Below, in pieces: positions 21,321 through 28,197 of a DNA stretch of 64,000 nucleotides. The translations under genes and the position numbers were made by a program. The DNA lies in the NCBI RefSeq assembly GCF_000939975.1, contig NZ_LK391969.1, positions 2,549,953 through 2,613,952 on the forward strand, read 5' to 3'. The notes beneath the pieces were generated by a model, which saw only the letters and a program-made list of their open reading frames with translations, searched no databases and had not been told where the DNA came from. How positions within the stretch are numbered: the stretch's first letter is position 1; every line of letters starts with the position of its first letter. The stretch is from Pseudomonas saudimassiliensis (lineage in GTDB: Bacteria; Pseudomonadota; Gammaproteobacteria; Pseudomonadales; Pseudomonadaceae).

Positions 21321-21747
21321 CCTGGGCCCGCACCAGCCGCTCGCCGGCTGCGGTTTCCAGCCAGCCCACCGGCTGCCAACCGAGCCGGTAGGCGGTGAAG
21401 CGATATTGCTGCCCACCGGCCAGGTCCCATGCCACCCCGAGAATGCAGCTGCGTCGGCGTGGTTCGGACTCCTGCCCCAACCCGCCCATGCCGCCGGGTA
21501 TGTCGAACCGGTAGCGCACCTGTAGCTGACGCAAGCCGGGCTCCAAGTCCGGGAAACGCAATTGCCGCACCAGTTCGCCGTCCACTCGGTAGGCGCGCAT
21601 GTCCGCCCGGGGGCTGCTGTCCAGGGCGATACGCGCCAGGTCGGCCGCCAGCGGCGCCGGTGGCGACTGGACGCAGCCGGCGAGCAAGGCAAACAGCAAA
21701 AGCAGGGTTTTATATGCCAAGTGGAGGGTCCTCGGGCCAGCTTGCAT
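21295..21747 (-). CDS. small lipoprotein of unknown function
   Basis: A roughly 150-residue protein from the ATG at 21747. A TTG at 21720, preceded by GAGGA, would give a tighter signal peptide ending in LLAGC and may be the real start. No known domain is recognised. A single cysteine-containing segment (RRRSCILGVAWDLAGG) and a beta-rich C-terminus suggest a soluble periplasmic domain. Its 3' end overlaps the end of the convergent hyi gene by 26 bp. Confidence 0.6.
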   Translation of the reverse strand: MQAGPRTLHLAYKTLLLLFALLAGCVQSPPAPLAADLARIALDSSPRADMRAYRVDGELVRQLRFPDLEPGLRQLQVRYRFDIPGGMGGLGQESEPRRRSCILGVAWDLAGGQQYRFTAYRLGWQPVGWLETAAGERLVRAQVIRCGPGV

Positions 21748-21878
21748 AAACCGCACTGCTGGTCCCCGATCAACCGGGCGCATAGCGCTGGCGGGGGCGG
21801 GCGTGGCGCGGCATTCTCCCTGCATCGGCTCACCCTGCGCTGCACCCATCACCAGCGCACCAACAGGAGAACTCAGAC

Positions 21879-22727
21879 ATGCAGGACTTTCAGAACAAGG
21901 TAGCAGTGATCACCGGCGGCGGTAGCGGTCTGGGCCGGGAATTGGCGCTGTGCTGCGCCGGGCGCGGCATGAAACTGGTGCTGGGCGACGTTGACGAAGC
22001 GGGCATGCAGGAAACCCTGCGCCTGGTCGAGGCCGCCCACCCGGGCACCGAAGCGGTCACCATGCGCCTGGATGTCTCCCGCCTGGAGCAGGTAGAAGAA
22101 CTGGCCGCCCTGAGCAAGAGCCGCTTCGGCGGTGCGCACCTGGTGTTCAACAATGCCGGCGTCAGCGTCAACGGGCCGATCTGGAAGAACACCGTACACG
22201 ACTGGGAGTGGGTGCTGGGCGTCAACCTCTATGGCGTGGTCTGGGGCATCAAGGCCTTCACCCCGATGCTGATCGAGCAGGACGAAGGGCACATCATCAA
22301 TACCGCCTCCGCCGCCGGCTGGCTCAACGGTCCGAGCAGCGGGATCTACAACGTCAGCAAGACCTCGGTGGTGGCCATCTCCGAGACCCTGGCCCTGGAC
22401 CTGCGCGATGCCCAGGCCAACGTCGGTGTGACCGTGCTGTGCCCGGCATTCTTCCCCACCGGCATTCACCAGTCCGACCGCAACCGCCCGGCGGACAAGG
22501 CCCAGACCGTGGAGAAGACCGAGGTATCGCTCAAGCGCGCCGAGGCACTGAAGTACGCGGTCGAACACGGTCGCATCCCCGCCGCCGACATCGCCGAGAT
22601 GACCCTCAAGGCCGTGGAAAAGAACCAGTTCTACGTCTTCCCGCACCGCAAGATCAAGACCCTGATCAAGCTGCGCGCCGAAGCAGCCGACCGGGAAGAG
22701 GGCGTCTTCGATTCGATGAACCCTTAA
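21879..22727 (+). CDS. short-chain dehydrogenase/reductase
   Basis: A 282-residue classical SDR. The NAD(P) motif TGGGSGLG lies at about residues 12-19, NNAGV at about 91-95, the catalytic Ser in NTASAAG, and the active-site YNVSK at about 160. The acidic residue after strand 2 (VLGDVDEAG) favours NAD over NADP. AGGAGA precedes the ATG. The long C-terminal tail resembles SDRs that act on large hydrophobic substrates. The substrate is unknown. Confidence 0.9.
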   Translation: MQDFQNKVAVITGGGSGLGRELALCCAGRGMKLVLGDVDEAGMQETLRLVEAAHPGTEAVTMRLDVSRLEQVEELAALSKSRFGGAHLVFNNAGVSVNGPIWKNTVHDWEWVLGVNLYGVVWGIKAFTPMLIEQDEGHIINTASAAGWLNGPSSGIYNVSKTSVVAISETLALDLRDAQANVGVTVLCPAFFPTGIHQSDRNRPADKAQTVEKTEVSLKRAEALKYAVEHGRIPAADIAEMTLKAVEKNQFYVFPHRKIKTLIKLRAEAADREEGVFDSMNP

Positions 22728-22736
22728 CGGCCAGAT

Positions 22737-22806
22737 CGCCCCGAGGTCGGGCCTCCTACAGAAAATCGTGCCGCGTGCACAATCCGTGGGAGGGGCGACC
22801 TCGCGC
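22737..22806. repeat. REP-type inverted pair (REPIN-like)
   Basis: Two inverted copies of a REP-like motif flank about 24 bp. The first (22737-22761) is the reverse complement form with GAGGTCGGGCCTCCTACAG. The second (22786-22806) reads GTGGGAGGGGCGACCTCG. A third single copy lies at 37276-37302. The family motif is TAGGAGGGGCGACCTCG, like many Pseudomonas REP sequences. Confidence 0.65.
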
Positions 22807-22891
22807 TCAGGACGCGGTAGATGGAAAAATGGCACCTGGAGCCGGGAAACGGGTCAATAGCAGCACGACCCCCTGTTAAAGGAGAACTGCC

Positions 22892-23152
22892 ATGCGATTG
22901 ACTTACCTCTGTATTCCTCTGTTCGCCGCGGTGCTGGTTGGCTGCGGTGAAGAGGAAGAAGCCACCTTCCCAGAAACCAACACCGCGCCGCAGACAGAAG
23001 AGTACGGCACCCCGACCGACCCCACCGGCGACTCGACTGTCCCGAATAACACCACCGAGCAACCGCCAGCAGGCAGCGGTACGGGAATGGGCACCGATTC
23101 CGGCGAGCTGACCGACCCGGCTACCGGCCAAGGGACCAGCACTACCCAATAA
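22892..23152 (+). CDS. small acidic low-complexity lipoprotein, copy 1
   Basis: An 86-residue lipoprotein. The signal peptide MRLTYLCIPLFAAVLVGC ends in a lipobox, followed by an acidic, Thr/Pro-rich low-complexity tail with no fold signature. AAAGGAGA precedes the ATG. It is paralogous to the next gene, whose first 18 residues are nearly identical. No function is known. The tails may be unstructured spacers at the cell surface. Confidence 0.7.
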   Translation: MRLTYLCIPLFAAVLVGCGEEEEATFPETNTAPQTEEYGTPTDPTGDSTVPNNTTEQPPAGSGTGMGTDSGELTDPATGQGTSTTQ

Positions 23153-23164
23153 CGTGCCGATAAC

Positions 23165-23210
23165 GCTTGGGGCCGGAGTGCGGATATTCGGCACTTTACC
23201 GGCCCCAAGC
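23165..23210. terminator. long stem-loop between the two paralogous lipoprotein genes
   Basis: Perfect 12-bp arms (GCTTGGGGCCGG and CCGGCCCCAAGC) enclose a second small stem (AGTGC with GCACT). There is no T tract, so it may be a terminator or a processing/stability element. Confidence 0.5.
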
Positions 23211-23249
23211 CTGTCAAAACGCATGGACCATTACCAGTGGAGAACCGCC

Positions 23250-23603
23250 ATGCGTCTTAGCTACCTGAGTATTCCCCTGTTTGCGCTGCTGCTGGCCGGC
23301 TGCGGCGATGACGAACCCGATACCGCGCCGATGAATGATCCAGCGCCCGCGGAAGAGACCTTCGAGGCCCCGGTCGATCCGGTCGATGAGCCCATGTCGC
23401 CCACCGACGACACCCCCGCGCCGGCAACCGACCCGCTGGACGCAGCGGACGAGCCCATGCCGCCCGCTGAAGATGCCATGACGCCGGAGGACGAGAACCT
23501 GCAACGGTCCCTCGACCGGGATCCGGGGTTGGGCACCGAGAGCGCTTCGCCTAACGAGCGAGTGGACCCGGGCATCGACCGCGATACCTCGACATCGCCT
23601 TGA
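23250..23603 (+). CDS. small acidic low-complexity lipoprotein, copy 2
   Basis: A 117-residue lipoprotein from the ATG at 23250 (GGAG 8 nt upstream). The signal MRLSYLSIPLFALLLAGC is nearly the same as in copy 1. The tail is rich in Asp, Glu, Pro and Met (repeats of the type DEPMSPTDD and DEPMPPAED). Tandem duplication followed by divergence of the tails is the simplest origin. No function is known. Confidence 0.7.
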   Translation: MRLSYLSIPLFALLLAGCGDDEPDTAPMNDPAPAEETFEAPVDPVDEPMSPTDDTPAPATDPLDAADEPMPPAEDAMTPEDENLQRSLDRDPGLGTESASPNERVDPGIDRDTSTSP

Positions 23604-23666
23604 GGGCTGATTGACGCGCCGCAGGCCGGGATCATCCCGGCCTAGGCCTTTTCGTATGCTGCCTGT

Positions 23667-24530
23667 CTAGCCCACCATCGCCAAACGCCGCGCCTGCTCG
23701 GCTTCCCCCGGCAACAGGAAATGTTCCACCGCCGCGCGCACATCCTCCCAGGCCGTCTGGTGCTCGCTTTCCAGAAAATGCCCGGTGTTGCGGATGGTTA
23801 CATAGGAGGAGCGCCGCGCCAGGTCAGCAAAATACAAGGCGTCCGCCGGCGTGGTGTACTTGTCCAACTCGCCATTGAGAAACAGCAGCGGAATATCCAC
23901 ATTGCCCACGCACTGCATATAGCGATCCGCGTCCAGGCTCAGCACCTGGCGGATGTGATGGAGCATTTGCGCGTACTCGTGCACTTCCAGCGTGGAGATA
24001 TGGCGGAAGTTGCACCGCTTGAACCGGGGCGGCAGATGCTCGCCGATGGTCTCGTTTACCAGGGTCGCGATGCGGTGCCGGTCGCAGGCCGCCAGGCATT
24101 CCTGCCCCCGTACCAGATAGTCCATCATGTCCCGGTTGAGCATGGGCGAGAAAGAGCTGATCACCGCCCGGCGGATGCGTGCGGGCCGCTGGGCCAGGGC
24201 CAGCAGGGTCGACACCGCACCCCAGGAAAAGGACATGATGTGATCGGCGCGGAAGTGCTCGATCAGATCCAGCAGAATCAACGCTTCGTCCTCCTTGCCC
24301 AGCATACCCAGCGACGGGTTATGGGGGCGGGACTGGCCGGAGTAGGGCTGGTCGAACAGCACCACGTTGAACAGCGGCTGCAGAAAGCGCAGGGCCGGCT
24401 GGAAGGAGGCGCTGGTCGCCAGCGAACCGTTCACCAGGATGACGGTGCTGTCGCTGCGCGGGTTCGGATAGAAACGCGTGTGCACCTTGTGGCCCCCGTG
24501 TACCCGCACCACCGCCTTTTCTGCATACAT
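23667..24530 (-). CDS. PhaG/RhlA-like alpha/beta hydrolase (3-hydroxyacyl-ACP transferase/thioesterase family)
   Basis: A 287-residue alpha/beta hydrolase from the ATG at 24530 (GGGAGG about 9 nt upstream). The blocks VILVNGSLATSASF and FNVVLFDQPYSGQSRPHNP are hallmarks of PhaG and RhlA. The nucleophile is the Ser in SFSWGA, the acid is Asp in NGELDKYTT and the His is in TGHFLESEH. PhaG diverts (R)-3-hydroxyacyl-ACP to polyhydroxyalkanoate precursors; RhlA makes the lipid part of rhamnolipids. It looks closer to PhaG (ISSFSPMLN, FKRCNFRHISTLE). No pha or rhl partner gene lies nearby. Confidence 0.82.
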   Translation of the reverse strand: MYAEKAVVRVHGGHKVHTRFYPNPRSDSTVILVNGSLATSASFQPALRFLQPLFNVVLFDQPYSGQSRPHNPSLGMLGKEDEALILLDLIEHFRADHIMSFSWGAVSTLLALAQRPARIRRAVISSFSPMLNRDMMDYLVRGQECLAACDRHRIATLVNETIGEHLPPRFKRCNFRHISTLEVHEYAQMLHHIRQVLSLDADRYMQCVGNVDIPLLFLNGELDKYTTPADALYFADLARRSSYVTIRNTGHFLESEHQTAWEDVRAAVEHFLLPGEAEQARRLAMVG

Positions 24531-24713
24531 GTCCACTGTCCTCCCGAAGCTGAATATCACCTGTGGTGCAGTTAACCCCACCCAGGTTACAGGGGGGTGT
24601 CAGCGGGCGACCGTTCGGCGGGCAAGACAGACTCTTCCCCGGTAAACCCTTGCTAGACTCTGGTCAGATCACCCCGAAGTCGGGGCTTGTAAAAACATGG
24701 CCGGGAGATTTTC

Positions 24714-25961
24714 ATGTCGCGCAATATCGTCGTTCTGGGCGCCGGAATGGTCGGCGTTTCCATCGCCTGGCATCTGGTGCGCCGCGGGCACACCGTTACC
24801 CTGGTGGACCGCCGCGAGCCGGGCCGGGAAACCTCCTTCGGCAACGCTGGCATCATCCAGCGCGAGGCGGTGCGCCCCTATGCCTTCCCCCGGGATATCG
24901 GCACCCTGCTGCGAGTGCTGCCCAACCGCGAAGTGGACATCCGCTACCGTCCGACCGGCATGGTCAGCGCTGCGGGGCCGCTGCTGCAGTATTGGCTCAA
25001 CTCGGGCGGCGCGCGCTACGAGCGGATCGTCAAGGAATGGGCCTCGCTGATCATGCGCTGCCAGGACGCCCACGGCCCGATGATCGAAGCCGCCGGCGCC
25101 CAGGAACTGGTCCGCAAGGGTGGCTGGCTGGAGCTGTATCGCACCCAGGACGCGCTGGACGACCGCATCGCCAAGGCCCGGGAAGACCGCGAACGCTTCG
25201 GCGTGGAATATGAAGTGCTTAGCGCCGACCAGCTCCGCGCGGTAGAACCGCACCTGAGCACCGAGCTGATCGGCGCCATCCACTGGACCCAGCCGTGGAT
25301 GGTCTCCGACCCCGGCGCGCTGGTACTAGCCTATGCGCGCAACTTCGAGGAGCAGGGCGGCCGGGTGCTGCAGGCCAGCGTCGAGGATATCGTCCAGCAG
25401 GGCAGTGGCTGGCGCGTCAGCACCAGCGCAGGCCCGGTGGAGGCCGAGCAAGTCGTTGTCGCCCTGGGGCCCTGGTCCAGCGACCTGCTGCTGCGCCTGG
25501 GCATCAAGGTGCCGCTGTTCGTCAAACGGGGCTACCACATGCATTACTCGGCGGAGCAGGGCGCCACCCTCAATCATTGGGTCATGGACGCCGAACGCGG
25601 CTTTCTGCTCGAACCCATGCGCGCCGGCATCCGCCTGACCACCGGCGCCGAACTGGCCGACCTCAACGCCCCGCCCAAATACACCCAACTGGCCGCCGCC
25701 GAACGCGCCGCGCGCAGCCTCTTCCCCCTCGGCGCCCGCCGCGACGCCGAACCCTGGAAAGGCGCCCGACCCTGCATGCCCGACATGAAACCCGTCATCG
25801 GCCCGGCACCGGGTAAAAATGGCCTCTGGCTGGCCTTCGGTCATGGCCACCAGGGCTTCACCCTGGGGCCGGCCACCGGCGAGTTGCTGGCGCAGATGAT
25901 GGATGGAGAAACGCCAGCGATCGATATGTCACCCTTTGCGGTGGATCGCTTCTCAGGGTGA
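24714..25961 (+). CDS. FAD-dependent D-amino acid dehydrogenase-like oxidoreductase
   Basis: A 415-residue flavoprotein of the DadA/DAO family. The dinucleotide-binding motif is VLGAGMVGVSIAWHL at residues 6-20, and the C-terminal FAD motif is GLWLAFGHGHQGFTLGPATG. The ribosome site GGGAG precedes the ATG. It likely oxidises a D-amino or secondary amino acid and passes electrons to the respiratory chain. The substrate cannot be fixed from sequence, and no alr/dadX gene is adjacent. Confidence 0.85.
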   Translation: MSRNIVVLGAGMVGVSIAWHLVRRGHTVTLVDRREPGRETSFGNAGIIQREAVRPYAFPRDIGTLLRVLPNREVDIRYRPTGMVSAAGPLLQYWLNSGGARYERIVKEWASLIMRCQDAHGPMIEAAGAQELVRKGGWLELYRTQDALDDRIAKAREDRERFGVEYEVLSADQLRAVEPHLSTELIGAIHWTQPWMVSDPGALVLAYARNFEEQGGRVLQASVEDIVQQGSGWRVSTSAGPVEAEQVVVALGPWSSDLLLRLGIKVPLFVKRGYHMHYSAEQGATLNHWVMDAERGFLLEPMRAGIRLTTGAELADLNAPPKYTQLAAAERAARSLFPLGARRDAEPWKGARPCMPDMKPVIGPAPGKNGLWLAFGHGHQGFTLGPATGELLAQMMDGETPAIDMSPFAVDRFSG

Positions 25962-25978
25962 TACCTTTTGTGGGGCCG

Positions 25979-26006
25979 GTAACACTTAAGGGGGTGAAAG
26001 GTAACA
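25979..26006 (+). promoter_or_regulatory. candidate enhancer: two GTAACA sites upstream of the sigma-54 promoter
   Basis: GTAACA occurs at 25979-25984 and again at 26001-26006. The copies are 22 bp apart (two helical turns) and about 80-105 bp upstream of the -24 element. GTAACA resembles the half-site I recall for CbrB, the activator of crcZ-type RNAs. CbrB binding itself is inference. Confidence 0.45.
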
Positions 26007-26082
26007 CTGGGGTGTGCGGCGGGTACCCCAAGAAATCGACAAATACAGCTAAGTGACTGATTTACAAGGTATGTTCAAAACC

Positions 26083-26098
26083 TGGCACGCGCTCTGCA
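26083..26098 (+). promoter_or_regulatory. sigma-54 promoter of the CrcZ-like RNA
   Basis: TGGCACGCGCTCTGCA: the -24 GG and -12 GC are separated by exactly 10 bases and the -24 hexamer is perfect. Transcription should start near 26109. Confidence 0.8.
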
Positions 26099-26108
26099 AT
26101 GTTATTGG

Positions 26109-26363
26109 TACAACAAAAATAAAAACCGCGAAAACTCACTAATAAAAACAAGATTCAGCTCCACACATAACAAGAACAACACGGTGCGAGTGCAGCAAAC
26201 TGATTTTTTTGGAGAATGGGAAGGTCTCTTCCTGCGCATCCAAAGCAATCCGCTTGCTTTAGGCAACCCGGGATGGGTTTCAGGGCGGCACTGCCGCCGG
26301 CTAAAAGAACAAGAAAAGCTCAGAAAAACAAGAACACCAGAGGGGAGCGTAAGCTCCCCTTTG
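26109..26363 (+). ncRNA. CrcZ/CrcY-type Hfq/Crc-sequestering small RNA (candidate)
   Basis: About 255 nt from the predicted sigma-54 start to an intrinsic terminator (AGGGGAGC, GTAA loop, GCTCCCCT, then TTGAGCTTTC). The RNA begins ACAACAAAAATAAAAAC, like the 5' end I recall for CrcZ. A-rich CA motifs (AAnAAnAA type, for example AACAAGAA) cluster at 26110-26126, 26141-26153, 26165-26181 and 26300-26336. Between them lie four perfect short hairpins: GGAAG/CTTCC (26219-26232), AAAGCAA/TTGCTTT (26242-26260), AACCC/GGGTT (26265-26279) and GGCGGC/GCCGCC (26284-26298). In pseudomonads such RNAs titrate Hfq/Crc and relieve catabolite repression. Open frames here are short and lack coding character. 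It is not next to cbrB, so it is closer in context to CrcY or CrcX. Confidence 0.75.
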
Positions 26364-26484
26364 AGCTTTCTGGGATTTGGAAAAATCACTTCAACCTCAC
26401 CACGAGACTGCCGTCCCGAACATACAAGCCGCTCTCCACCGGCACCGGCACGACATTCCTGATAGCCTTTTGATGTCATCTGGT

Positions 26485-26490
26485 TATACT
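26485..26490 (+). promoter_or_regulatory. -10 box TATACT of the CHASE2 operon (candidate)
   Basis: TATACT precedes the CHASE2 gene by 37 bp to the TTG start. No good -35 element is seen at 16-18 bp. Its position argues against the GTG at 26495 as the start codon. Confidence 0.35.
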
Positions 26491-26527
26491 TTGTGTGATC
26501 CAGTTGGCATTTCAAGGAATTATTGGT

Positions 26528-27832
26528 TTGCGAAAGGACTCGGCAACCGCTTCAACCCGCTTTCTTTACCCCTTCTTCACGCTTCTGCTGGCCGCCATGA
26601 TGTGGCTATTCCTGATGTTCTCCCCACTGGGCATCAGCGAGCGTTTGGACAAGTACACCCAGGACCTTTTCAACACCCACCTCGGTAGCTGGATCTACCC
26701 CGCTGATCGTCAGCAGGACACCGCCGTGTTGCTGCTCACCGATGAGGTGGTCGATGCCGCCTTGCAAGGCCAATGGCCGGCTCCTTACTCCTTTCATGCA
26801 TCCATTCTGAGTGACCTGCTCCATCATCAGCCCCGGGCGGTATTCATTGATTTCTTCTGGATGAATAAACACAAGCCGGGTGGGGATTATCTTGCGAGTG
26901 TGCTGACCAGCTACCAGCAAGCGGCGGTGCCGGTATATCTCTCCGTGCCAAGGCTGGGTTGGCTCGAGAGCATGTGGCCCGAACTGGTCGGGCTGGTGAT
27001 TCCGGTTACACCGCAGGTGATGATGGATGCGGCGGACTTCATCGCTCGGTCGTACCCGCAGCAGGTCAACGGCCTGCGCTCTGCCGCCTTTGCCATCGCT
27101 GAAGACGAATTGGGTATCCATGCCGAGCACCGGGGGGTGCTGGATATCTTCTGGGGTACAGCTGATAACCCGCTTAACCAGGCCTGGATGCAGGCGGAGA
27201 ATGAAGGCCGGGGCAGCGTGCTGGGCACCTTACTGCAGGGTTTTGACGGGGTAACCACACCCATTCCCTACAGCACCACCGTACTGGTGCGCGACCTGAT
27301 CAACCCGGTTGCCGAGACAGAAGACGAAGCGTTACGTGAGCTGGACGAACACCTGAAGGGCCGCGTCATCATCTACGGCGCCAGCCTCTCCGGCATTCAG
27401 GATATGGTCTTCACGCCCACCCGCGCGATTCTTCCGGGCGCCTATTACCACGCCATGGCGCTGGACAATTTGCTGACCTGGGGGAGTCAATACAAAGCAA
27501 GGCAACCGAGCCGCACACTCCCCATCCTCGGATCGCACACCGTAGCCATCCTGCATTTTTTAGTGCTCCTGCTGATCGCAGCGCTGGTTTGCTACTGGAA
27601 ATTATTCGCTGATGCCAACCAGAAAACCGGCAGACGTATAAAGATCTCGGCCCTCGCGCTGGTAATTGCCGCCTGCGGGTTTCAGTTCCTGATATTGGAT
27701 CTGTCGGTGGTGGTGTGGGCCGGCTTTCTGGAAATTCTGGGTATCGGTGTGGTTATTGAGCGGCTCAACCTGATTGAGCGCTGGTACACGCCCGTACGTC
27801 ATGGTTTTCGCAGATTATATACATGGATATAA
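26528..27832 (+). CDS. CHASE2-domain membrane protein without an output domain
   Basis: A protein of about 434 residues. I prefer TTG at 26528 (AAGGA about 10 nt upstream); a GTG at 26495 is in frame but has no ribosome site. There is one N-terminal membrane helix (FLYPFFTLLLAAMMWLFLMF). A large periplasmic CHASE2 domain follows (DAALQGQWPAPYSFHASILS; RAVFIDFFW; VIIYGASLSGIQDMVFTP; LPGAYYHAMALDNLL), then about three C-terminal helices. CHASE2 normally senses for a kinase, cyclase or c-di-GMP enzyme. Here the protein stops about 20 residues after the last helix, with no catalytic domain, so signalling probably goes through a partner. It is the first gene of a three-gene operon. Confidence 0.82.
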   Translation: MRKDSATASTRFLYPFFTLLLAAMMWLFLMFSPLGISERLDKYTQDLFNTHLGSWIYPADRQQDTAVLLLTDEVVDAALQGQWPAPYSFHASILSDLLHHQPRAVFIDFFWMNKHKPGGDYLASVLTSYQQAAVPVYLSVPRLGWLESMWPELVGLVIPVTPQVMMDAADFIARSYPQQVNGLRSAAFAIAEDELGIHAEHRGVLDIFWGTADNPLNQAWMQAENEGRGSVLGTLLQGFDGVTTPIPYSTTVLVRDLINPVAETEDEALRELDEHLKGRVIIYGASLSGIQDMVFTPTRAILPGAYYHAMALDNLLTWGSQYKARQPSRTLPILGSHTVAILHFLVLLLIAALVCYWKLFADANQKTGRRIKISALALVIAACGFQFLILDLSVVVWAGFLEILGIGVVIERLNLIERWYTPVRHGFRRLYTWI

Positions 27833-27843
27833 AGGAGAACAGG

Positions 27844-28197
27844 ATGCGCAAGATAATCCTCACAGCCTCGCTGCTGGGCATACTGAGCACCCAGCAGGTA
27901 ATAGCTGAACAGGCCGCCATCATCGAGTTTCGTCAGAAGCAGGTGGATCTGTTTGATGCGCAGGGCCAACAGCCGCTGGAGCGCAGGGAGGCGGCGACGC
28001 TGCCGTTACCTATGCCCATCACCGGCGCCCCGGCCAACGGCTTCTATCAGGTGGAAATCGAACAGCGGGCGTATTCGATCAGAAAGCGTGCCGTCCGCAC
28101 CAACCGTGACTACACCGCCATCACGGGCACCTGCAGCAACATCGTCGCCGTGGCGCCCGGGGCGGTAACGCGCGGGCTGGGCAAGGGTGAATGCTGA
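27844..28197 (+). CDS. small secreted protein of the CHASE2 operon
   Basis: A 117-residue protein with a clear signal peptide (cleavage near VIAEQ, residue 22) and the ribosome site AAAGGAG. No known domain is recognised. Two cysteines near the end (TGTCSN and the very last residue, GEC) could form a disulfide. It sits between the CHASE2 gene (11-bp gap) and the M48 lipoprotein gene (1-bp overlap), so it likely works with them in the periplasm. Confidence 0.7.
   Translation: MRKIILTASLLGILSTQQVIAEQAAIIEFRQKQVDLFDAQGQQPLERREAATLPLPMPITGAPANGFYQVEIEQRAYSIRKRAVRTNRDYTAITGTCSNIVAVAPGAVTRGLGKGEC

Noticed and set aside
24668..24685. Hairpin CCCCGAAGTCGGGG upstream of the D-amino acid dehydrogenase-like gene as another REP copy.
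   Set aside because: Only the palindromic core fits; the flanking TAGGAGG part is too degraded to call.
26102..26515. Short open frames on both strands across the intergenic region at 26.1-26.5 kb.
   Set aside because: They overlap the predicted structured RNA, lack ribosome sites and give low-complexity Lys/Arg-rich products.
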